Part shown: positions 17,739 to 26,281 of the stretch, one piece after another
How the letters are laid out: the number at the start of each line of letters is the position of its first letter
Numbering within the stretch: position 1 is the stretch's first letter
Assembly: GCA_947495775.1 (NCBI GenBank)
Contig: CANMAQ010000018.1
Location: 31,763-95,762 of the forward strand
Reading direction: 5' to 3'
Length of the DNA: 64,000 nt
Origin: Jejuia algarum
GTDB lineage: Bacteria; Bacteroidota; Bacteroidia; Flavobacteriales; Flavobacteriaceae
Translations under genes and position numbers: made by a program
The notes under the pieces: generated by a model
The model's database searches: none
What the model was told of the DNA's origin: nothing
Seen by the model: the letters and a program-made list of their open reading frames with translations, nothing else

Positions 17739-20700
17739 ATGAAAAAAACCTTAGGGATATTAGTACTCTTTTTAGTTTACACCTCATCTAGTTTCAGTCA
17801 AACCGAGGAGGCCATAGTAATAGCCGACCAACATTTTAAAAAAGGAGATTCTTTAATTGAATCTTCAAAATTTAAGGCATCTATCAAGTTCACTCAAAAA
17901 GCCTTATCTATTTATAAACCTCTTAAAACATGGGATAAGATAGCCGCTTCTTACAATAATATATCTGTTGCTTATTGGAAATTACACCAACATGAACATT
18001 CCCTTTCGCACACAAAAGAAGCTTGGAGACTATGTGAAACCCATTTACCTAAAAACCATAAGGAGCGAGGCGCTACTTTAATGAACTTTTCACATTACTA
18101 TAACCAGATTTCAAATCATGAAAAATCTATTCATTATCTAAACAAAGCCCTTGAAATTTTCAAAACTATAAGTCCTTATCCTAAGAAAAGTATTTCAGCA
18201 GCGTTTCTCAATTTAGCGAACAATTACATGGTGCTTTCTCAATATTCCAAGGCATTAGAATACCATTTAAAAGGCCTGTCTCTCAATAAGGAGATCTATC
18301 CTAAAAACAGTATCAAGATAGGCATTGCTTATACCAACCTAGGCAATATTTATCTTAATCTCGGTATGACGCAAAAGGCTCTTGAATGTCATGAAACGTT
18401 TCTTAATAGTGTGTTGTGTAACTATGATGAAACCCATCTATATGCCGGTTTTGCTTACCTTAACATATCCTCTATAAAGCAAGACCAGTTTGAAACAGAC
18501 CAAGCATTAGAAAACTTATCAAAAGCCTTGCCTATATTTTTAAAAGAAGAGAACCCTTATGGATTGTTAAAAACCTATCATAGCCTTGGTAATGCTTATA
18601 GAGATAAAGGTCAATACAGTGATGCTGTAACCTATTATGAAAAAAGCATCTATATCGCAACAGCTACATATGGTCCTGAAAACTTTAACGTTGCCTACAG
18701 CCAGATAGCCATAGCAGAGATATGTCTATTAGAGAAAAATAACAAAAAAGCGCTCTCTTATTTAAATAAAGCCTTAAACATATATAAAAAAACATACAAG
18801 GAAGACAATCTCGATCTGGCATATTTATACCATATTTTGGGAGAAGCTCATATTTTTATAAATCCAGAAAAAGCCCTGAAATATCATCTTAATGCTTTAG
18901 ACATTAAATTTAAGCTTAAACTAGAAGGCAATTTACAAATAGCCTATTCTTATATGGGAATTTCAAACCACTATTTTCTCAACAAACAATACCTCCAATC
19001 CATCAATTATCAAAACAAAGCTTTACATATAATTTCTAATTCTCTAGGAAAAAATCATTTAAGGAGTACACGCAATCATCTCATTGTTGGTATGTGTCAC
19101 AAAAAACTAGGCAACCTAGATTTAGCTCTAAAATCGTTTGACAATTCATTAAGATCTAATCGCAAAAAAAAGACGAACTCTAATGTTACTAATAAAGACG
19201 CATTTAATCCAGATAATTATTGGGACTTACTTAGCTTATTGAGAGCGCTTAACCTAAAAGGTATTATTTTTAAGACCATTTACAAAAAAAATAACGATAT
19301 AACCTACCTACAGAAGGCTTTGGTCTGTTTTGAAAAAGCCAACAGTACCATTAAATCAATACGACAAAACCACCAACACTATAAAGATAAAATACAATTT
19401 TCTGAAGAAGCTAAAAAGACTTACGATCAGGTTATCTCAACATTAATCCTCTCTTATAATACACACAAAGACGCCTTCTATTTAGACCAGATATTTAACT
19501 ATCTAGAGGAAAGCACCTCTAACACACTAAGAGAATTGGTAAATATGCATGTAGCTAACGCTAATTCTGAATTACCAAAGCCATTACTGACATCAATTAA
19601 ATCTCTAAAAACAAACAAAGCCTTCTATACCTCTCAAATTATACAACACCAATCAAAAGAAAAAAAAGATGTAAAACGCATCATGGCCTTAAGAGATAAA
19701 TTATTTAATTCCAACCAAAAAATAGACTCAATTACTAAACTCATTGAAAAACAATATACAAAACACTACCAACTAAAGCATCAAACTAAAATTATTCAAG
19801 CAATAGAAGTCCAACAAAAACTTCCAAAACATACTACGCTATTAAAATTTTATGTTGCGGATAGCACCACCTATGCCTTTACAATTTCCAAAGACAACTA
19901 TGCCGTAAAAGAATTAGCAACACCAGAACTAACTGAGAAAATTAATGCATTTAGAAAGGCCACCATATCCAAAAACATAAAACAATACAAAACATTAGGG
20001 TTAGAATTGTACAACACCCTTATCGCTCCTATACAAGAAGAACTCATAGGCGACGAATTAATCATTGTTCCAGATGGCCCGTTATGGCATCTTAATTTTG
20101 AGGTATTGCTTAGTAAAAAAGCTGCTGATATGTCTCCAAAAACGCTTCCTTACTTGTTAAGAGACTACGCCATTACTTATGCCAACTCTGCCTCCTTGCT
20201 CTTCAATACTTTTCGACAAAAAAAACAAAAAAACAGTCTAAAAGGTTGCTTGGCCTTTTCGTTTTCAGACCCTACAAATACAACATCAAACACTATGAGT
20301 TTGGCGACACTGCGCGCTGCTGGAGAGGATCTACCTGGTACACGTAAAGAAATTAAGGCCATTTCTAAAATTGTAGATGGGCAGTATTACTTTGGCGCCC
20401 ATGCTAATGAGGCTAATTTTAAGAAAAATGCTGGAAACTATACTATTTTACACCTCGCTCTACACGGCGATGTCGATAATGAAAACCCTGAAAACTCAAA
20501 ACTCTATTTTACTAAAAGTAAAGACTCCATAGAAGACGACCTCCTCTATAGCCATGAATTATTCGCGCTCAATATCCCAACAGAACTTACCGTACTTAGC
20601 GCCTGTAATACGGGCACGGGTAAAATAGCCAAAGGCGAAGGCATTATGAGCTTAGGGAATGCCTTTCAATATGCGGGGACTAAAAGTTTACTGTTAAGCA

Positions 20701-20981
20701 GCTGGGAAATACCAGATGATACCACGCCACAACTCATGCAAAACTTTTACACCAATCTTAAAGAAGGCATGAACAAATCTAAAGCCTTACAACAGGCTAA
20801 ACTTCAATATTTACAACAAGCAGATCTCTATAAGGCCGCCCCTTTCTATTGGGGTGGATTTTATCTTATAGGAAACCCTGCTCCAATCAATTTAGGAGGT
20901 ACCAACTGGTGGTATTGGGGAATAGGAATATTAGCGATAGCGTTAATCGCCCTCTTTGCCCTTAAAAGAAAAACGGTATAA
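17739..20981 (+). CDS. TPR-CHAT caspase-like protease, membrane-anchored
   Basis: 1080 residues: signal peptide (ILVLFLVYTSSSFSQ), about ten TPR repeats from residue 28 to 480 (for example IAASYNNISVAYWKLHQHEH, YHSLGNAYRDKGQYSDAVTYY), a helical linker, and a CHAT caspase-fold domain at about 740-1045. The catalytic dyad is visible: His909 in LHLALHGD and Cys956 in LSACNTGTG, with GEGIMSLGNAFQYAG after it as usual. A C-terminal transmembrane helix (IGILAIALIALFAL) and basic tail follow, so the domains probably face the periplasm. CHAT proteins are caspase-like proteases controlled by their TPR partner surface. The gene lies 295 bp after the sigma/anti-sigma pair with a terminator between, and ends at a strong terminator. 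Confidence 0.9.
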   Translation: MKKTLGILVLFLVYTSSSFSQTEEAIVIADQHFKKGDSLIESSKFKASIKFTQKALSIYKPLKTWDKIAASYNNISVAYWKLHQHEHSLSHTKEAWRLCETHLPKNHKERGATLMNFSHYYNQISNHEKSIHYLNKALEIFKTISPYPKKSISAAFLNLANNYMVLSQYSKALEYHLKGLSLNKEIYPKNSIKIGIAYTNLGNIYLNLGMTQKALECHETFLNSVLCNYDETHLYAGFAYLNISSIKQDQFETDQALENLSKALPIFLKEENPYGLLKTYHSLGNAYRDKGQYSDAVTYYEKSIYIATATYGPENFNVAYSQIAIAEICLLEKNNKKALSYLNKALNIYKKTYKEDNLDLAYLYHILGEAHIFINPEKALKYHLNALDIKFKLKLEGNLQIAYSYMGISNHYFLNKQYLQSINYQNKALHIISNSLGKNHLRSTRNHLIVGMCHKKLGNLDLALKSFDNSLRSNRKKKTNSNVTNKDAFNPDNYWDLLSLLRALNLKGIIFKTIYKKNNDITYLQKALVCFEKANSTIKSIRQNHQHYKDKIQFSEEAKKTYDQVISTLILSYNTHKDAFYLDQIFNYLEESTSNTLRELVNMHVANANSELPKPLLTSIKSLKTNKAFYTSQIIQHQSKEKKDVKRIMALRDKLFNSNQKIDSITKLIEKQYTKHYQLKHQTKIIQAIEVQQKLPKHTTLLKFYVADSTTYAFTISKDNYAVKELATPELTEKINAFRKATISKNIKQYKTLGLELYNTLIAPIQEELIGDELIIVPDGPLWHLNFEVLLSKKAADMSPKTLPYLLRDYAITYANSASLLFNTFRQKKQKNSLKGCLAFSFSDPTNTTSNTMSLATLRAAGEDLPGTRKEIKAISKIVDGQYYFGAHANEANFKKNAGNYTILHLALHGDVDNENPENSKLYFTKSKDSIEDDLLYSHELFALNIPTELTVLSACNTGTGKIAKGEGIMSLGNAFQYAGTKSLLLSSWEIPDDTTPQLMQNFYTNLKEGMNKSKALQQAKLQYLQQADLYKAAPFYWGGFYLIGNPAPINLGGTNWWYWGIGILAIALIALFALKRKTV

Positions 20982-21044
20982 AGCATATACTATTTTATTT
21001 TTCAGATTCAGGTATAACATCAAAATACAACTGTTACATATAGC

Positions 21045-21088
21045 ACCTGTTAACTGCTAACTTCAAATTAGCAATTAACAGGTTTTTT
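21045..21088 (+). terminator. Intrinsic terminator after the CHAT gene
   Basis: Arms ACCTGTTAACTGCTAA (21045-21060) and TTAGCAATTAACAGGT (21068-21083) pair over 16 bp with one mismatch and a 7-nt loop, followed by a run of T. Confidence 0.85.
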
Positions 21089-21255
21089 ACGATTGAATGT
21101 ATTTTCATCTCGTCTCATCGTTTCTATTGTATGAAATAACACTTAATAATATGTTAAAATACACAAATTAGGGTATCAGCTTTTTCTTAACCAACACTAA
21201 GACAAAAGATCTGGCCAGATCCATTATTTAATTTTAAAACAAACTTTTAAACACC

Positions 21256-23607
21256 ATGAGAACACCCTATTATTTGTCTTTAAAAAGACAGTATTTAGCA
21301 GTAATCATCTTTTTAAGTATCGCTAACAGCCTTACTTTTTTTAGCTGCTCTAATGATGATGTAGATGCCCTAACAACAGACTCTAGTGCAAAAACATCTC
21401 AAAATAGATCTGCAAAATTAGCACCAGTTGCTAACGCTATATATTACATTAAAAATGTGAATAGCGATTTATACCTTGATGTTGCCAAATTAACAGATAC
21501 GTTAGGCCCTAATATTATCCAATCTGTTGGCACACAAACAGCGAATCAACAGTGGGAATTGATAAGCACCCCAACTGCAAACACCTATTATATTAAAAAT
21601 AGAAGTAGCACTAAAGTTATTAGCATAGCCAATAACAGCTCTGCTAATGGTGCTAATATTATACAAGCGCCTCTAACAACAGGTACATCACATCAAGAAT
21701 GGACTATTACTGTGCTTGAAGACCATACATTTAAAATAAATAACGCAGATAGCAACAAGAGCCTTGATGTAGAAGCCAAAAGTATCGGCGATGGTGCTAA
21801 TGTACAACAGTGGGTATTCTGGGGAGGCCCCAATCAAAGATGGATGTTAGAACCCGCAGAAACACCGCCTTGCGATTTTGATGTATCCACTATAGCGCCT
21901 CATACAGATATTTTAATAAACTGTATCTACGACCTAAACGGAGAAACTCTAACAATGCCTAATGGCGTTACACTAAAACATGGTGCTGAAGGAAAACTCA
22001 TTAATGGAACTATATCTGGTGATAACCTTAAAATAGACGGCAAATTATTAAACAGTACCCTAAAAATTGGAACAGGAAATGCAACACTTATAACTCCAGA
22101 ATTTAGTTTCGAAAAGGAGAACTGGTCGTTAACAGAAGGTCCTGTTTCTAAAACCTTAGCTCTAAACAATAGAAAACACCTTAATAGCATTATCGAACTA
22201 GTAAAACGATTGGGAGCTACTGTATTTGAAATCGATCAATTAGATGCTTATTTTGATGTCTCTGGCGTAGCCGCTTACAACCCTAAGAACTTTGCACCGT
22301 TCTCTATTAGAATTCCCTCTAATTTTCACTTTAAGATGAGTCCACGCACTTTTTTACGTGTTCAACCTAGTAGTGGTTGGGCCGATCAACTTTTGTACAG
22401 CAGCCAAACAGAAAATGTACAAATTTCTGGAGGACATTTAATAGGAGACCGTATACAGCACGATTATGTTAGCGCTGCAGATGGAGATAGCGCTGCAGAT
22501 AGAAGCACGCATGAATATGGGTCTTTGGTCTATTTTGGAGGTGTTATAAATGCCGACATCGATAACATACAGATGAAAGATCATACTGGAGATTGTATCC
22601 AAATTCAGTCTAGCGGAAACCGAAGAAAAGATGGTGCGCCTGTACCAGGGGAAACTTACACCAAAAACATTAGAATTACAAATTGTATTTTAGATGGTGC
22701 CCGAAGAAACAACATAAGTCTAACCAGTTGTGAAAATGTATTAATTGAGAATAATACCATTCTAAATGCTGGACTAGAAGTTCCTGAAAACCCAGACGCT
22801 AAGGGTACAGATCCTAGAGCTTCTATCGATCTGGAAGCGTTTCGAGAAACAGAAACTATTAATGGCACCAACATCTTAAACGAATATGAGATTGTAACCA
22901 ATGTCACGATTAGAAACAACGATTTTAGAGGTAATTTTAGAGGTATTAATTTCTTTTCAACTTCAAATGTAACTGTGACGCTTAATCACTTTGATGATGG
23001 CGTTACAATGTTACAATCTTCTCATATAACTGTAGACAACAATATTTTTGATAAAGGCCCAACCTCTAACTACGACCCTGTATTAGATAGAGCTTGTTAC
23101 TTCACCTCTTTTCTTCGTAATGGTGTGCATCAAAACACAAACAATAGTTTTACTAATAATACCGTAACAGGCTATGGTCTTGGCGTTGGTATTGGCGGTA
23201 AGAACGCTAAGGTCTTAAACAATAACATACGCGATTGTACAGAAGGTATTTCCTTTTTTAATGGAAATAGTAACGGCATTCTTATAGATAATAACAGCAT
23301 CTCAAGTGCATTAGAGACGTCTATTGGTTTTTCGGCACTTATCGGAGAGATTGAAGATGTTTTAATTACCAACAACACCGTAAACGTACAAGAAAGGCAT
23401 GTTAGTTTTGGAAACATTAATAAAAAGGCCAATACTAATACACCTTACATTGTCTTCGATGGATGTACTTTTGAAAACAAAGCAGACGGCACAGTAGTTC
23501 CTATTGTCTTTTCAGGCTCTAATAATATTACCGTTAAGAATTCATCCAACGTAAGTGTTACACATCACTTTACAACATCAAATATTGTATTAGAAAACAA
23601 TAACTAA
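21256..23607 (+). CDS. Ricin-type lectin plus parallel beta-helix lipoprotein
   Basis: A 783-residue lipoprotein: signal with lipobox FFSC, then SNDDVD. Residues about 60-195 form a ricin-B/CBM13-like lectin domain (YYIKNVNSDLYLDV, ANQQWELI, QRWMLEP; QxW motifs). From about 260 to the end is a right-handed parallel beta-helix (repeated short N-x-I/V-x-I-x-N-N coils such as VLIENNTILNAG, ITVDNNIFDKG, VLITNNTV), the fold of pectate lyases and alginate or polysaccharide epimerases. It probably binds and processes a polysaccharide at the cell surface, but no catalytic residues can be assigned. It stands alone, ending at a bidirectional terminator. Confidence 0.82.
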   Translation: MRTPYYLSLKRQYLAVIIFLSIANSLTFFSCSNDDVDALTTDSSAKTSQNRSAKLAPVANAIYYIKNVNSDLYLDVAKLTDTLGPNIIQSVGTQTANQQWELISTPTANTYYIKNRSSTKVISIANNSSANGANIIQAPLTTGTSHQEWTITVLEDHTFKINNADSNKSLDVEAKSIGDGANVQQWVFWGGPNQRWMLEPAETPPCDFDVSTIAPHTDILINCIYDLNGETLTMPNGVTLKHGAEGKLINGTISGDNLKIDGKLLNSTLKIGTGNATLITPEFSFEKENWSLTEGPVSKTLALNNRKHLNSIIELVKRLGATVFEIDQLDAYFDVSGVAAYNPKNFAPFSIRIPSNFHFKMSPRTFLRVQPSSGWADQLLYSSQTENVQISGGHLIGDRIQHDYVSAADGDSAADRSTHEYGSLVYFGGVINADIDNIQMKDHTGDCIQIQSSGNRRKDGAPVPGETYTKNIRITNCILDGARRNNISLTSCENVLIENNTILNAGLEVPENPDAKGTDPRASIDLEAFRETETINGTNILNEYEIVTNVTIRNNDFRGNFRGINFFSTSNVTVTLNHFDDGVTMLQSSHITVDNNIFDKGPTSNYDPVLDRACYFTSFLRNGVHQNTNNSFTNNTVTGYGLGVGIGGKNAKVLNNNIRDCTEGISFFNGNSNGILIDNNSISSALETSIGFSALIGEIEDVLITNNTVNVQERHVSFGNINKKANTNTPYIVFDGCTFENKADGTVVPIVFSGSNNITVKNSSNVSVTHHFTTSNIVLENNN

Positions 23608-23672
23608 TACCTGTTTCTCTAAAATAAATTGTTTCGTATTTCCTTTAAAATTCGAAATAATTTAATACTAAA

Positions 23673-23706
23673 AAAGGGTTCTAAATAATTGTATTTAGAA
23701 CCCTTT
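23673..23706. terminator. Bidirectional intrinsic terminator
   Basis: A perfect 15-bp stem AAAGGGTTCTAAATA / TATTTAGAACCCTTT with a 4-nt loop. It carries A and T tracts on both sides and sits between convergent genes. Confidence 0.85.
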
Positions 23707-23770
23707 ACTTCTGTTAGAATTGGCTTATTATTAAGCTCTACAAATTACACGATATAGTAGTCTATAAATT

Positions 23771-26188
23771 CTACTCTCGTAATAATTTTACAGTCTTAAA
23801 AGACGTTCCTGCTTTTGTTTTAAAACTCACTTTAGCAAACAACAGCTTAGACTCTAAATGCGCTATCTTATCCATTTTCAATTTCAAACGTTTTACACCT
23901 GCAGATGACACCATAAGCACCTGTTGAAAAATCCTTTTAGATGTAATATCGTATAAATGCACCTCCAAAACACCCGGCATAGTCGCCTTATAAGTTAAAA
24001 ACAAGTCCTCTTTAAATGGGTTGGGATAAAATTCATTCGTTGTAATTTTGCCAACTTTATCGGTCTGTTTTACTTTTGAAGTTGAAACCCCACAATCGAT
24101 CTCCTGAATATTTTTAGCAAACGTTTGTTGAAACAACAATTCATGCCCTCTATCATTAAGATGAATGCCATCTCCAGAATTTAAAGCTGCTTTTATAGTA
24201 CCATCTGTTGCGGCAGAAACAGACCAAAAATCAATCACTTGATCTCCATAAGTCGCCATAAGTGCGTCTCTAACTACTAACTGAGTTTCAAAGAAATGTG
24301 GAAACGGAAAATTTCTAGGCTGCGGTGTCGCAATCCAAACCCTAATACCAGCATCACGTGCTGTATTTACTATGGTTGCATAATTATCCATTTGTTCTGT
24401 TACGGTATACCCTTTTGCCGTGTCGTTAGATGGTAGGTTTACAATCACCCCAAACGGATTTAAAGCTATCGCTTTGGTGATATTACGCTCCACATCAATA
24501 GATACAGCCCTATGGGCTGGAATCTCAGTACCTGTTGGTAAAACCTCATAAGTAGAATACCCGCCTTTTGCAAGATTAGTAATTGCGTACCTCGTGTTTT
24601 TTTGAAATAATACCTTCTTATACCGTTCTACCCAACTGTTTTGAAGAGAGGAAGCACCTGTGCCTGCCGCTGTAGAAGAGCCTACAATAACAATTGGGCA
24701 ACTTATTCCAGCTTCTGAAATTTCAAAAACACTGGGACTTTCGGCCATTATATCTCCCGAAGATACACGCACCAAACAATTTGCAGATTGGTTATCAGGG
24801 ATGTCCCATTGGTAACTTTGAGCCGCTGCAGCTACAGTGTCTATTAAAAACCAACTGTTACCATTATCTACAGAATACTCTAATGTAACGGTAGTAATAT
24901 CTTGGCTTGCCCATTGTATCTCTGGCGATTTTCCAACTTGCCAGAGTTCTCCTCCTGTTGGAGCTAGCACTTGTAATTTAGGGTCTATTTCTAATGTAGA
25001 GGCATAGGTTAACCCAACCGCTCCTAAATAGTAAAACCCAAAGGTATTTGTATTGGTTACAGCTGGTGCTGCTGTTACAGTTATGCGCCCTTCGGCATCG
25101 GGTTCCATTGTTAGCACTATACGCTCACTGGTATTGTTACTCACATTTAAGGTTGCTATTTTAGCTTCAGCCCCAGAAACTTCATATTTGGTATCACGTT
25201 GGTCTGTAACACCCATTCTAGACGCAAATAAAGACAATGTATAGGTCTTACTAGAATCTAAATTGTAAAATGTAATTCCACCAGTAGCTTCCACTTGACC
25301 ACCAAACAAACTCGTATTCCCATAAAAACTATCTCCAGATGCTGTAGCTGGCAATTCCAAAATTTCAGTTGTAGATGTTGTTCCATTTGTGTTTACGCCA
25401 TTAAAAGCATCTGTTATCGCTACGCCAATACCAGAGAGTCGTCCAGACGTGTTTTTTAGGTTTGTAATTTCCCCAGATTGCGGATTACTTATGGTATGCC
25501 ATGGCGCCGCACTCGCAACATTTCCAAAATCGACTAAAACCGTTTCTTCATTTACAGGACGCGCATCTCCTTCAAAAGTTAATGTCATCGCCCCCAAATA
25601 GAAAAACCCAAAACTATTGGTATTATTTGCTCCTGCAGAAACAGCAATACTAATGGTTCCATCTGCTCTCGGCTTCATATGGGCTGTTACCAACGTATTG
25701 GTATTCTGCGACACATCAAGAACGCGCGTTAGTGTTGTCGTTCCTGTAATATCGTACTGTGTTTCTCTTACATCGGCTGCCCCCATTCTTGAAGCAAAAA
25801 AAGTAAACTCATAGTCTTTTTCGGGATCTAAGCCTTCTAAAGTAATCCCCGCAGTAGGCTCTATAGCACCTGCAAAACTTTGCGCATTGCCATAGAAACT
25901 ATCGTTAGAAACCAAAGAAGAATAGTCTAATAAAGATGATTCTGTCGTGCCGCTTTGGTTTATGTTGCTAAAAGCATCCGACACAAAAAGACGAATTCCT
26001 GTGGCTTCCATACTGGTATCTTTAAGATTGTCTATAACTCCTGATACGGGGTTAGAAAGTGTATTCCAGGGCACCACCGTAGTCGAAGTTCCAAAATCTA
26101 CAAGAACTGTTTTTTGCTGCGCGCAAATAATGCTTGTGATAAAAAATACAATGGTAATTGGTATTATTTTATAAAAGTAGTGTATCAT
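23771..26188 (-). CDS. T9SS-exported SGNH/GDSL hydrolase with duplicated N-terminal domains
   Basis: About 805 residues from the ATG at 26188, which gives a direct signal peptide (IIPITIVFFITSIICAQ); a longer frame adds 13 residues. Two copies of a ~190-residue domain follow (VLVDFG...PWxTxSNPxSGxIxNLK...DSFYGN...FASRMG), malectin- or CBM-like in pattern. Then a short Ig-like domain (GGELWQVGKSPEIQW) and an SGNH hydrolase domain: VGSSTAAG with catalytic Ser near 505, an LPSNDT block, and DGIHLNDRGH holding the Asp and His. A T9SS type A sorting domain (EFYPNPFKEDL...) ends it. SGNH enzymes in this setting are often carbohydrate esterases; the substrate is not readable. Confidence 0.85.
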   Translation of the reverse strand: MIHYFYKIIPITIVFFITSIICAQQKTVLVDFGTSTTVVPWNTLSNPVSGVIDNLKDTSMEATGIRLFVSDAFSNINQSGTTESSLLDYSSLVSNDSFYGNAQSFAGAIEPTAGITLEGLDPEKDYEFTFFASRMGAADVRETQYDITGTTTLTRVLDVSQNTNTLVTAHMKPRADGTISIAVSAGANNTNSFGFFYLGAMTLTFEGDARPVNEETVLVDFGNVASAAPWHTISNPQSGEITNLKNTSGRLSGIGVAITDAFNGVNTNGTTSTTEILELPATASGDSFYGNTSLFGGQVEATGGITFYNLDSSKTYTLSLFASRMGVTDQRDTKYEVSGAEAKIATLNVSNNTSERIVLTMEPDAEGRITVTAAPAVTNTNTFGFYYLGAVGLTYASTLEIDPKLQVLAPTGGELWQVGKSPEIQWASQDITTVTLEYSVDNGNSWFLIDTVAAAAQSYQWDIPDNQSANCLVRVSSGDIMAESPSVFEISEAGISCPIVIVGSSTAAGTGASSLQNSWVERYKKVLFQKNTRYAITNLAKGGYSTYEVLPTGTEIPAHRAVSIDVERNITKAIALNPFGVIVNLPSNDTAKGYTVTEQMDNYATIVNTARDAGIRVWIATPQPRNFPFPHFFETQLVVRDALMATYGDQVIDFWSVSAATDGTIKAALNSGDGIHLNDRGHELLFQQTFAKNIQEIDCGVSTSKVKQTDKVGKITTNEFYPNPFKEDLFLTYKATMPGVLEVHLYDITSKRIFQQVLMVSSAGVKRLKLKMDKIAHLESKLLFAKVSFKTKAGTSFKTVKLLRE

Positions 26189-26229
26189 CGTTTTATCTTT
26201 AAAAAATAGTTTGTATGAATAATACAAAA

Positions 26230-26253
26230 AAGGCCACCATTGCTGATAGCCTT
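26230..26253 (-). terminator. Intrinsic terminator after the LRR-CBM6 gene
   Basis: On the minus strand, stem AAGGC / GCCTT with a 14-nt loop is followed by six T. It lies 30-50 nt after the LRR-CBM6 stop, just before the SGNH gene. Confidence 0.6.
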
Positions 26254-26281
26254 ATTCTGTTCTTAAAATGATCTCATTTTT

